From positions 1-64,000 of the forward strand of contig CAWCDM010000087.1 of NCBI GenBank assembly GCA_963794185.1: a stretch of DNA of 64,000 nucleotides, written 5' to 3'. Position numbers and translations under genes: made by a program. Under the pieces are notes generated by a model. That model did no database searches, had not been told where the DNA came from, and saw only the letters and a program-made list of their open reading frames with translations. This stretch comes from JAMXLO01 sp963794185. Lineage in GTDB: Bacteria > Pseudomonadota > Alphaproteobacteria > Acetobacterales > Acetobacteraceae. The stretch's first letter is position 1. Each line of letters opens with the position of its first letter. This document shows, in pieces, positions 9,700 to 18,533 of this stretch.

Positions 9700-10158
9700 T
9701 CAACCCATCTTGCGCAACAGTGCGAGGACCTGGACCTGCTCCTCGGGGGAAAGCGGCGCCAGGGCCGCCTCATGCGACCGCCGGGCGCATGCCACGACAC
9801 TGGCGATCAGCGCAACGCCCGCCTCGGTCGGCTCCAGCACGGCTGTCCTCCGGTCCATCTGATCGCGCCCGCGCCGCATCAGGCCCCGGATGGTCAGCCG
9901 ACGCACCACGCCCTGGATCGTCGCCGGGTCCATCGCCGCGAGCCGTCCAAGCTGGTTCTGCGTCGTCCGCCCCAACTCGACTGCCTTCAGAAGCGCGGTG
10001 AACTGCGTGGGCGTCAGCTCTGCGTGCGCCATTCCCGCAGTGAACAGGGCCACGTGCCGCTGATGCGCCCGACGGAGCAGGAAGCCGACGTGATTCTCGA
10101 CAGTGAAGCCGGCGAGCGCGTCAACAACCGTGTCGGTCGACCCTTCCGAAATTGCCAA
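9700..10158 (-). CDS. MarR-family transcriptional regulator
   Basis: 152-residue winged-helix regulator. Residues 25-135 carry the MarR fold: 'GFLLRRAHQRHVALF', then the recognition region 'TTQNQLGRLAAMDPATIQGVVRRL' (shown in two halves by its helices) and the wing 'RGRDQMDRRTAVLEPTEAG' with the family's D-x-R-D/R pattern. It is the first gene of a two-gene operon with the large flavoprotein, whose ATG follows 7 bases after its stop, so it probably controls that enzyme in response to a small ligand, perhaps phenolic. No Cys redox switch is evident in the DNA-binding part. Confidence 0.92.
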   Translation of the reverse strand: MAISEGSTDTVVDALAGFTVENHVGFLLRRAHQRHVALFTAGMAHAELTPTQFTALLKAVELGRTTQNQLGRLAAMDPATIQGVVRRLTIRGLMRRGRDQMDRRTAVLEPTEAGVALIASVVACARRSHEAALAPLSPEEQVQVLALLRKMG

Positions 10159-10224
10159 ACCCGCCTCCGGCCCCGCGCAGACCGCTCATTCGCACGCAAA
10201 TGATCGGCGGCATACCGGGTCCGG

Positions 10225-10404
10225 TCAAGCGCTCGGGGCTTGCTGTTCGACCATGGCAGGATTGTCCGCGGGGGCGCCCGTGAGCCGAGGCAGGTCCGGG
10301 CTGTGCTCAGGCACGGGGTCGGGATCGTTGCGGAGGGCCGGTGACGGCACCGCCGGGAGAAACCCCTGCGCCAGAGCAATGCGGCGGAAAACGTTCTCGA
10401 TCAT
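10225..10404 (-). CDS. small hypothetical protein
   Basis: Possible 59-residue protein starting MIENVFRRIALAQGF, with a proline-rich C-terminal half. The start is chosen because a strong GGAGGAAG ribosome site sits 5 bases before it; an upstream in-frame ATG (10428) has none. No family is recognised. It lies in an otherwise empty 450-base stretch (10159-10609) between the MarR gene and the CoA ligase; nothing else supportable was seen there. The ribosome site is the main argument; coding bias is weak. Confidence 0.35.
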   Translation of the reverse strand: MIENVFRRIALAQGFLPAVPSPALRNDPDPVPEHSPDLPRLTGAPADNPAMVEQQAPSA

Positions 10405-10609
10405 AGTCTTCCTCCGCTTTTTGGACATGCAGAGTGAAGCGTAGAATGGTGACGGAAGTAGGTCCGATCCGTCTCGGGATGCAACCTGGCGAGCGGCCTC
10501 GGCGCGGCATTCGTTTACTTACGATTGATGTCTCGAACTCGCAACTTTACGCCGATTGCGAGGCAGGCACGTACGGCAGCATGTTGCCGGCAGTACACAG
10601 GAGGCCGCG

Positions 10610-12508
10610 ATGAATGATGTTGCGCGCATGTCGGGATATGCCGAAGTCTATGCTTCCTGGCATTCGAACCCGGAATCCTGGTGGGCGGGAGTCGCCGAGG
10701 GCATCACCTGGGAACGGAAATGGGACCGCGTCTTCGATGCCTCGCTGGGACTGTATGGCAGGTGGTTCCCTGGCGGGATGCTGAACACCTGCTTCAACTG
10801 CGTCGATCGCCACGTGCTGGCGGGGCGCGGCGAGCAGGCGGCGCTGATCTGGGACAGTCCGATGACCGGGCGGGTCGAGACCTTCAGTTACCGGCAGATG
10901 CAGTCGCGCACCGCGAAGCTGGCCGGCGCGCTGGCAGCATTGGGTGTCGGTCGCGGCGATCGGGTGGTGATCTACCTGCCGATGGTGCCGGAGGCGGCGA
11001 TCGCGATGCTGGCCTGCGCGCGGCTGGGGGCGATCCATTCCGTGGTGTTCGGCGGCTTCGCCGCGGCCGAGCTTGCCTCCCGCATTGCCGATGCCAAGCC
11101 GAAGGTGATCGTCGCCGCGTCCTGCGGCCTAGAGCCGGGACGGGTGGTGAAGTACAAGCCGCTGCTCGACGCGGCGATCGCGCTCTCGCCGCACAAGCCG
11201 GATGCGTGCCTGATCCTGCAGCGCGATGCGGAACGCGCCAAGCTGATCCCGGGGCGCGACCACGACCTCGCCGAGGCCGAGGCGGCGGCGGCACCGCATG
11301 ATCCGGTTCCCGTCGCGGCCACCGATCCGCTGTATATTCTTTACACGTCCGGCACGACAGGGCGGCCGAAGGGCGTGGTGCGCGACAACGGCGGCCATGC
11401 GGTCGCGCTGTGGAACTCGATGCAGCGCGATGTACGGCCTCGACGCCGGCGACGTCTTCTGGGCGGCCTCGGACGTCGGCTGGGTGGTCGGCCACAGCTA
11501 CATCGTCTACGCGCCGCTGCTCCGCGGCTGCACCAGCGTCATGTACGAAGGCAAGCCGGTGGGCACGCCGGATGCCGGCGCGTTCTGGCGGGTCTGCGCG
11601 CAGCACGGGGTGAAGGCGCTGTTCACCGCGCCCACCGCGATACGCGCGATCAAGCAGCAGGACCCGGACGGCAAGCTGTTGCGCAACTACGATCTGTCCA
11701 AGCTGGAGACGCTGTTCGTCGCCGGCGAGCGCTGCGATCCGCCGACCGCGGTGTGGGCGGCAGAAGCTGCTGGGCAAGCCGGTGGTCGATCACTGGTGGC
11801 AGACCGAGACCGGCTGGGCGATCACCGGCGGCTTCCGGCACTACGGACTGTTCCCGTTCAGGCCCGGATCAGGCGGGCGGCCGTGTCCGGGCTACGATCT
11901 GCAGACGCTGGATGACGATGGGCATCTGCTCGCGGCTGGCGAGACCGGCAATCTCTGCGCCCGGCTGCCTTTGCCGCCTGGCTGCGCGCCGACCCTGTGG
12001 CAGAACGACGAGGGTTTTCACACCGCCTATCTGTCGGATTTCCCGGGCTGGTACCGTACCGGCGATGCCGGCATGATCGACGAGCAGGGCGACGTCTGGG
12101 TGATGGGCCGCACCGACGACATCATCAACGTCGCCGGCCATCGGCTGTCCACCGGACAGATGGAGGAGGTGCTGGCTGCGCATCCCGCGGTGGCGGAGTG
12201 CGCCGTGATCGGCGCCAAGGACGAACTGAAGGGGCAGACCCCGATCGGCTTCGTCGTGCTGAAGGCGGGGGTGGACCGCCCGGACAGGCGAGATCGCCGC
12301 GGAACTGGTGGCGCTGGTGCGCGAGCGGATCGGTCCGGTGGCTGCGTTCAAGGACGCGCGCGTGGTGCAGCGGCTGCCGAAGACCCGCTCGGGCAAGATC
12401 CTGCGCGCCTCAATCCGGAAGATCGCCGACGGCGAGTCTGCGCCGGTGCCACCGACCATCGAGGATCCGTCGGCTTTGGAGGAGATAGCCAGGGCACTAC
12501 GGCCCTGA
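10610..12508 (+). CDS. prpE: propionate/acetate--CoA ligase, PrpE-like (three frame breaks)
   Basis: Reconstructed ~630-residue acyl-CoA synthetase of the ANL family that activates propionate (or acetate) with ATP and CoA. The N-terminal ACS domain has 'WFPGGMLNTCFNCVDRHV', typical of PrpE; the P-loop 'YTSGTTGRPKG' lies near residue 245, then 'DHWWQTETGW', the adenylate motif 'GWYRTGDAG' and the C-terminal lysine loop 'RLPKTRSGKILR', whose Lys is the usual regulatory acetylation site. The ATG has an AGGAGG ribosome site. Frame breaks lie near 11430 (removing one base restores 'MYGLDAGDVFW'), near 11760 and near 12290. Convergent with the phosphoesterase gene. No other methylcitrate-cycle gene is in the window. 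Confidence 0.87.
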
Positions 12509-12552
12509 CCGGCGCGCAGCGAACTGGCGCATTGATGCGTGCCATCGCCTTC

Positions 12553-13230
12553 TCACAGGTCGATCCAGGACAGGTGCCCGCCCTTGCCCGCGCCGGTGTC
12601 GAGAAATACGGCAGTGCCGCCGGCGGCACCCCGGCGGATATACGGGCGGCCGTCGGTGCTGAGACGGTCGTGGCCGCAATAGACCGTCAGCCCGGCCGGA
12701 ATGCGGTCCACCCAGCGCAGGCTCCGTTCAGGATAGCCGTCCGGCTGAATGCGGCCGGTAGGCTCCCCGTACAGGGCGCGTGCCAGCGCGCCGTGCGGGC
12801 GCTCCAGGCCATGTTCGGGCGGGTCGGACTCCAGCATCGCGGTGTGGAATCCGCCATGCACGAACAGCGCCCCATCGTGGAGCAGCCACCCCGGCGCCGT
12901 GGCCACCTCGGCCATCACGCGCTCGCGCAGGACCGCGTCGAGCTGCGCAAGCGTGGCCTCCAGCGTCGCCTCGCTGCGCACCCGCTCCCCGGCAAGCGAA
13001 CGGGCCAACTTCAGGTCGTGATTGCCCAGCAGGAACAGCCCGCGGCCTTCGTCGATCAGCCGGAACATGATGCGCAGCGTCTCGGCGTTGTCGGGCCCGT
13101 AGTCGGTCAGGTCGCCAAGCTGGACGACGAAGCGGTCGGTGGCCGCGGCGTAGCGGAAGGCGACAGCGTCGCCGTGCACGTCGCCGACCACGCGGATCGG
13201 CGCGCCCTGGGGGATGGTCCGGGTCGTCAT
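12553..13230 (-). CDS. metallophosphoesterase (Ser/Thr phosphatase-like)
   Basis: 226-residue calcineurin-type phosphoesterase. Metal-binding blocks are visible in order: 'GDVHGD' (about 16-21), 'LGDLTDYGPD' (about 38), 'GNHDLK' (about 66) and, late in the protein, 'VYCGHD' (about 198). This resembles ApaH/bacterial PPP phosphatases more than nucleases. Its ATG overlaps the pdeM stop (ATGA), so it is the third gene of the lhr-pdeM operon and translationally coupled to it. A role in end-processing or nucleotide clean-up linked to that operon is inference. It ends 44 bases from the convergent CoA ligase. Confidence 0.87.
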   Translation of the reverse strand: MTTRTIPQGAPIRVVGDVHGDAVAFRYAAATDRFVVQLGDLTDYGPDNAETLRIMFRLIDEGRGLFLLGNHDLKLARSLAGERVRSEATLEATLAQLDAVLRERVMAEVATAPGWLLHDGALFVHGGFHTAMLESDPPEHGLERPHGALARALYGEPTGRIQPDGYPERSLRWVDRIPAGLTVYCGHDRLSTDGRPYIRRGAAGGTAVFLDTGAGKGGHLSWIDL

Positions 13231-13895
13231 CTGCCCAGAGTGAAGCTGAACAGCCGCTCCTTGCCCAGCAGGAAGATGCGGCCGCCGCGCGGGAACAGTC
13301 GGGCGATGGCGGGGTCGGTCACGTCCAGGCCGCCGGTATAGGCGCCGAACGCCGGCATCATCAGGCGTCGCGCATCGGCAACGAAGCAGGGCCGGCTCAC
13401 GCTGCCGCCGCGCGCCGGGATCGCCGCCTTTGGGTGGTGGTGCCCGCAGATCTCGCCCGGCATTGCTGTGGTTTTGGCCTGGTGGCGGAACACGAGCGTG
13501 GTGGTGGTGAAGGCCTCCACCCACTCGCCGCCAACGTCCTGAGGTGGCGCGGGGTCGTGATTGCCGGCCACCCAGATGAAACGATGCGCAGCGGTCATCA
13601 CCTTCAGCCGCGCAAGCTCGCCCGACGGCAGCCGAGCCGCACCGCCCGCGTCGTGGAAGCTGTCGCCGAGTGCCACGACAAGGCGCGGCTGCCAGCGGCG
13701 CAGCAACAGGGCGAGGCGGTCGAGTGTCGCATGCGTGTCCCAGGGCGGCAGCAGCTGGCCACGGCGGGCATAGGACGAACCCTTTTCCAGATGCAGATCG
13801 GATACGGCAAGAAGGCCCGTCGCCGGCCAGAACAGGACGCCGGCGGGGTCGAGCATCAGCCGCTCGCCGGCGAGATGGATCGGTGCGGCGGTCAT
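13227..13895 (-). CDS. pdeM: ligase-associated DNA damage response nuclease PdeM
   Basis: 223-residue metallophosphoesterase of the PdeM/MPE type, a manganese-dependent DNA endonuclease found with Lhr helicase, exonuclease and ATP-dependent ligase. Motifs: 'VSDLHLEKG' (about 32), 'ALGDSFHD' (about 74), 'GNHD' (about 108), 'GHHHPK' (about 150). The start at 13895 is chosen over the open frame that extends to 14012, because the extra N-terminus is encoded by the palindromic element and because the CCGTCATGAC context matches an ancestral ATGA overlap with the helicase stop. The downstream phosphoesterase overlaps its stop by four bases. Confidence 0.9.
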   Translation of the reverse strand: MTAAPIHLAGERLMLDPAGVLFWPATGLLAVSDLHLEKGSSYARRGQLLPPWDTHATLDRLALLLRRWQPRLVVALGDSFHDAGGAARLPSGELARLKVMTAAHRFIWVAGNHDPAPPQDVGGEWVEAFTTTTLVFRHQAKTTAMPGEICGHHHPKAAIPARGGSVSRPCFVADARRLMMPAFGAYTGGLDVTDPAIARLFPRGGRIFLLGKERLFSFTLGR

Positions 13896-14030
13896 GACGG
13901 GGAGCCGCGCCAACCCCTCCCCCCGACCCCCTCCCACAAGGGGAGGGGGAGCAGCAGCAACGATGAACCTGCTCCCCCTCCCCATGCGGGAGGGGGTCGG
14001 GGGAGGGGTCAAGCGACCCCGTCATGACGG
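13891..14030. mobile_element. type A palindromic element flanked by a 10-base direct repeat at the lhr/pdeM junction
   Basis: The same 10 bases, GTCATGACGG, occur at 13891-13900 and 14021-14030. Between them lie 120 bases made of two inverted G-rich hairpins (about 13912-13950 and 13971-14010) and a terminal GGGGTC-AAGC-GACCCC hairpin. The left copy contains the pdeM start and the right copy the helicase stop. Deleting the 120 bases plus one copy leaves a TGA/ATG overlap, the expected ancestral arrangement. This is the classic footprint of a small non-autonomous element (MITE/REP-like) that duplicated its target. No transposase is encoded. Confidence 0.6.
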
Positions 14031-16524
14031 AAACAGCGACGTCTGCACCTGCCGCCGACGCGAGACATTGGGTCGGTGGATGGCCGTCACCGGCGCCGGC
14101 TCCACCTCCCCCGTCGCCTCCGCGATGATCGCCTCGGCCTCGGCCAGCAGCTTCTCCTCGTCCGCATCGGAACGCACGCTCTCGCGGCCGATCTCCAGCA
14201 GCACCGGCACCGCCAGCGGCGACACGCGCGACAGCACCATATGCACGATGCGCCCCCTGATGCGCGCCAGCATGCCCGCGATGCGCGACAGATCCGTCAA
14301 CCCGCCCGCGGCGTCGGCACGCGTGGCGCGCAACAGGATGTGATCCGGCTGGTGGCGGCGCAGCACGTCGTAGATCAGATCGGAGTTCACCGTCACCTGC
14401 TTCCGGGTCTTCTCCGCTCCCGGATGGTGCCGCTCGATCAGCCCGGCGATCACCGCGACATTGCGAAAGGTCCGGCGCAGCATGGAGCTCTCGGCCAGCC
14501 AGGTCTCCAGATCGTCGCCCAGCATGTCCTGGTCGAACAGTTTTGCCGACATCCCGCGGCTGCTCGGCCGACCACACGCCCAGAACGTAATCGGTGGCGA
14601 CAAACCCCAGCGGCGCATAGCCCTCGCGTTCCATGCGCCGGGTCAGCAGCATCCCCAGGGTTTGGTGCGCGTTGCGGCCCTCGAAGCAATACGCCACCAA
14701 ATACCACCGGTCGCCGCGCGGAAATGTCTCCACCAGCAGGTCGCTGCGCCCCGGCATTCGCGACCGCGCTCTCTGCAGTCGCAGCCAGCCCTGCACCTGA
14801 TCGGGAAACACTTCCCAGCTCGACGGCGTCTGCAGCAGTCCGCGCACGCGGTCGGCGAGGTTGGTGGTCAGCGGCAATCGCCCGCCCTCATACGCCGGAA
14901 CCATCGGCTCGCCGGTACCGCCCTCGGCGCACTCCACCACGTTCTCGTGCAGACGCAGGAACCGCAGCAGCCGGCCGGCGAACATGAACGTATCGCCCGG
15001 ACGCAGCAGGTTGACGAAGTATTCTTCCACCTCGCCGAGCAGCGGGCCGATGCGCCGCTTGCCGACGAGGCGCACCTTGACCAGGGGCGCCTCGACGATG
15101 GTGCCGATGTTCATGCGGTGCTGGCGTGCGACGCGCTCGCCGCGCACATGCACGCGGCCCTCGCTGTCACGGAACAGCTTGCGCCAGCGTTCGTAGGCGG
15201 CAAGCGCATAGCCGCCGTTCTCGACGAAGCCCAGCACGGCGTCGAAATCCTTGCGCGACAGATCGGCGTAGGGCGCGGCACTGCGCACCTCGGCGTACAC
15301 GTCGTCGGGTTTGAACGGCGCCGAACACGCCAGCCCCAGCAGATGCTGCGCCAGCACGTCCAGCCCGCCCGGCCGAGGCAGGTCGCCGTCGAGTTCGCGC
15401 GCCGCGACGCCGAGCATGGCGGCCTCGCATTCCAGCACCTCGAACCGGTTGGCCGGCACCAGGATCGCGCGCGAGGCCTCATCCATCCGGTGGTTGGCGC
15501 GGCCGACGCGCTGCAACAGTCGGGAAACGCCCTTCGGCGCGCCGACCTGGATCACCTGATCCACTCCGCCCCAGTCGATGCCGAGATCGAGCGACGAGGT
15601 CGCCACCACGGCACGCAGCTTGCCGCCGGCCATCGCCGCCTCGACGCGACGGCGCTGCTCCACCTCCAGCGAGCCGTGATGCAGCGCGATCGGCAGCGTC
15701 GGTTCGTTCAGCCTCCACAGCGCCTGGAACAACAGTTCCGCCTGTGCGCGCGTGTTGACGAAGACGATCGTCATGCCGGCCGAGCGGATCTGCGCCATCA
15801 CCCGCGGCGCTGCCTCCAGGCCCATGTGGCCGGACCACGACAGCTCGCCTTCCGGCAGCACAATTGACAGCACGGGCGGCGTTCCGTCCGGTTCCTCGAT
15901 CAGCCGGTCGGCGCCGACATAGGCACGGATCGCGGCGGGATGCGCCACCGTCGCCGACAACCCGACGCGGCGGCTCCGCGGCGCCAGCATTGCCAGCCGC
16001 GCGACGCACAGCGCCAACTGATCGCCGCGTTTGGTGCCGGCCAGAGCATGCACTTCGTCCATCACCACGGCGCCAAGGCCGGCGAACATCGCGGGTGCAT
16101 CCGGCAACGACAGCAGCACCGCCAGGCTCTCCGGCGTGGTCAGCAGCAGGTTCGGTGGGTCGGCACGCTGGCGCGCACGGCGATTGGCCGGCGTGTCGCC
16201 GGTGCGCGTTTCGATCGAAACCGGCAGGCGCATTTCCTCGACCGGCCGCATCAGGTTGCGCGCGATGTCTGTGGCGAGCGCCTTCAACGGGCTGACATAC
16301 AGCGTATGGAGGCCCTGTTTTCCGCCATTGGGGCGCGGCGCTGCGGCCAGTTCGACAAGGCTGGGCAGGAACCCCGCCAACGTCTTGCCACCCCCGGTCG
16401 GGGCGATCAGCAGCACGCTCTCGCCCGAGCGTGCGGCATCCAGCATGGCCAACTGGTGCCGGCGTGGGGTCCAACCCCGGGCGGCGAACCAGTCGGCAAA
16501 GAGTTCCGGCAATGTTCCTTCCAC
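14022..16524 (-). CDS. ligase-associated DEXH-box helicase, Lhr-core type (one frame break)
   Basis: Reconstructed ~830-residue ATP-dependent 3'-5' helicase of the Lhr-core family, acting in DNA repair with the MPE nuclease, exonuclease and ligase. RecA domain 1: Q-motif region 'RGWTPRRHQL', Walker A 'APTGGGKT' (about 41-48), 'DEVHAL' (motif II) and 'LSATVAHP' (III). RecA domain 2: 'VFVNTRAQAE', 'VATSSLDLGIDWG' and arginine-finger region 'LLQRVGRANHR'. The Lhr winged-helix and beta domains follow. The frame shifts near 14560, after which the neighbouring frame continues normally to 'QTSLFPS' and the TGA at 14022. The start is a GTG at 16524. First gene of an operon with pdeM and a second phosphoesterase; divergent from the Hint gene. 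Confidence 0.9.
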
Positions 16525-16692
16525 TGCGCTCTTCTATTGGCTCCTGCGGCTGCTGGGAAGGCGCCAGTCATGGGGGCCGGATGGCTCACCGTAGGCGCAT
16601 TCACCGGGCGTTAACCGAATGCAACCAATGTCGCCCCAACCGACGCAGGGAATTGGCCGTGCGTGCGCACCGGTGCAAAAGGGCAGAACAGC

Positions 16693-18483
16693 ATGGCGAC
16701 GAACAACTGGGTCGGCGCAAAAACCGGGACTGATAACTTCTGGAAGGACCCGGCGAACTGGAGCGGTGGCGTTCCCGCCATTTCCAGCGATGTCGCGATC
16801 ACTGCGAACGGCACCTACACGGTGGTCATCACCGCGGCGGAAAATCCCTACCAGATCAGGAGCCTTCACCTGGGGGAAACCGCGGGAACGGTCCGGCTCA
16901 CCGACAGCGGTTCCCTGTCGGTCCTGGGGTCAGCCACACTTACTCGGGGCATCCTCGACGTTCAAGCAGGGGGAACAGGAAGCGTCTTCGGCAACCTCGT
17001 CCTCGGTGCCTTATCGAGCGCTGCGACCGAAGGCGTATTCAACGTCGGCGGGACAATCACGGACAACGGCGGCACGGTCGTGGTGGATGGCGGCAGTCTG
17101 TTCGCCGTCGCGATTGCAGGTAGCGGTCACTACACGCTTTCTCTGAACGGAACCTTGGAAGTCGGCGCCAGCGTGGCAGCGACCACCAACATCACGTTCG
17201 CCGATATTGGTGCCGACTCATTGGTGCTCGACAATGCCGGCACCGCGCTGAACGCAACGATCGCAGGCTTCGGCGGCGACAACACGCTCGACATCGGCTC
17301 GCTGTCGTTCTCGAACCAGTACACGACCAGCTATAGCGGCACGACCCTGACCATCTCCGACGGTTCCAGCACGGTCTTCACCATTGCCGACATCAACAAT
17401 CCCGGCGCCTTCTCCCTCGCGGATGACGGCAGTGGCGGGACGCTGCTCACCGTCTGCTATGCGCAAGGCACCGCGGTCCGTACCCCCGATGGCGATGTCC
17501 CGGTGGAGTCCCTGCGGCCAGGCGACCAGGTGATGACCCAGTCAGGCGGCGGGCTCGTGCCGGTCCGGGTGATATGGGTTGGCTGCCGCCGCCTGGACCT
17601 TGCCGCGCATCCGCGGCCGTGGCTGGTGGCGCCGGTCGTGATCGAGCGCGGCGCGTTCGCCGACGACGTGCCGCGTCGCGACCTGCTGTTGTCACCCGAC
17701 CACGCAGTCCTTGCGGACGGGATGCTGATCTGCGTCCGGCAGCTGCTGAACGGCACGACGATCCGACAGGACACCGATCGGAGGTCGGTCGACTACTATC
17801 ATGTCGAACTGCAGACGCACGCGATCATGCTGGCCGAGGGCCTGCCCGCGGAAAGCTACCTCGATACCGGCAACCGTGGCTTCTTCGCCAATGCCGACCT
17901 TCCTTGCCCGCTGTACCCGGACCTGACCAGCGAGGCGGACAATCCGACCAGGGAGGTGAATTCCTGCGCGCCCTTCGCTACCGATGAGGCGACCATCCGG
18001 CCGGTCTGGCAGCTTCTGGCCGAGCGTGCCGCAACACTCGGACGCCGACCGGTGCAGCCGCAGCTCACGAACGACTCCGAGTTTCGGCTGCTTGTCGGAG
18101 GCCGGCTGGTCAAGCCGGTCCTCGCCGCGGACAGGCTGTTCACCTTCCCACTGCCGCAGGATGCCGGCGAAGTGCGCCTTGTTTCACGCGCCGCCTCACC
18201 CACCGACACGCGTCCGTGGCTCGACGATCGTCGACGTCTCGGCGTGCGGGTCGCGCGCCTCGTCTTGCGCAGCCGCGACGAACTGCAGGAAATCCCGCTC
18301 GATCATCCGTGCCTCGCGACCGGCTGGTGGGCGGTCGAACGGGACGGGCTTGCACTCAGTCGCTGGACCGATGGCGACGCATTGCTGCCGCTGCCGGCCA
18401 CCAGCGGCGCGTCGATGCTGGAGATCCGCGTTGCCGACACGGTGCCCTATCCCACCGCGGTGGAGATGGTGCGGGCAGCCTGA
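16693..18483 (+). CDS. Hint-domain protein with secreted beta-rich N-terminal region
   Basis: About 596 residues. Residues 1-250 are rich in Gly, Ser, Thr, Asn and Asp and have the alternating short-strand pattern of surface/autotransporter-like beta-helix repeats, without a classical signal peptide. From about 254 ('VCYAQGTAVRTPDGDVPVESL') a Hint domain begins: Cys nucleophile, 'LRPGDQV', and 'LLSPDHAVL' near 340. Hint domains (hedgehog/intein fold) self-cleave by N-S acyl shift; in many Acetobacteraceae they sit on surface proteins and their function is unknown. The C-terminal ~170 residues resemble no family I can name. The ribosome site AAAAGGG supports the ATG at 16693; a GTG at 16663 is possible. 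It separates two halves of the repair gene set. Confidence 0.85.
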   Translation: MATNNWVGAKTGTDNFWKDPANWSGGVPAISSDVAITANGTYTVVITAAENPYQIRSLHLGETAGTVRLTDSGSLSVLGSATLTRGILDVQAGGTGSVFGNLVLGALSSAATEGVFNVGGTITDNGGTVVVDGGSLFAVAIAGSGHYTLSLNGTLEVGASVAATTNITFADIGADSLVLDNAGTALNATIAGFGGDNTLDIGSLSFSNQYTTSYSGTTLTISDGSSTVFTIADINNPGAFSLADDGSGGTLLTVCYAQGTAVRTPDGDVPVESLRPGDQVMTQSGGGLVPVRVIWVGCRRLDLAAHPRPWLVAPVVIERGAFADDVPRRDLLLSPDHAVLADGMLICVRQLLNGTTIRQDTDRRSVDYYHVELQTHAIMLAEGLPAESYLDTGNRGFFANADLPCPLYPDLTSEADNPTREVNSCAPFATDEATIRPVWQLLAERAATLGRRPVQPQLTNDSEFRLLVGGRLVKPVLAADRLFTFPLPQDAGEVRLVSRAASPTDTRPWLDDRRRLGVRVARLVLRSRDELQEIPLDHPCLATGWWAVERDGLALSRWTDGDALLPLPATSGASMLEIRVADTVPYPTAVEMVRAA

Positions 18484-18533
18484 AGGCCTCCCCCACTCTG
18501 GCGCAACGCGCAAGGCGGGGCCACCTTGCGGGC

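Noticed and set aside
14461..15867. 468-codon plus-strand frame opposite the helicase gene
   Set aside because: His/Arg/Gln-rich antisense shadow of a well-supported helicase.
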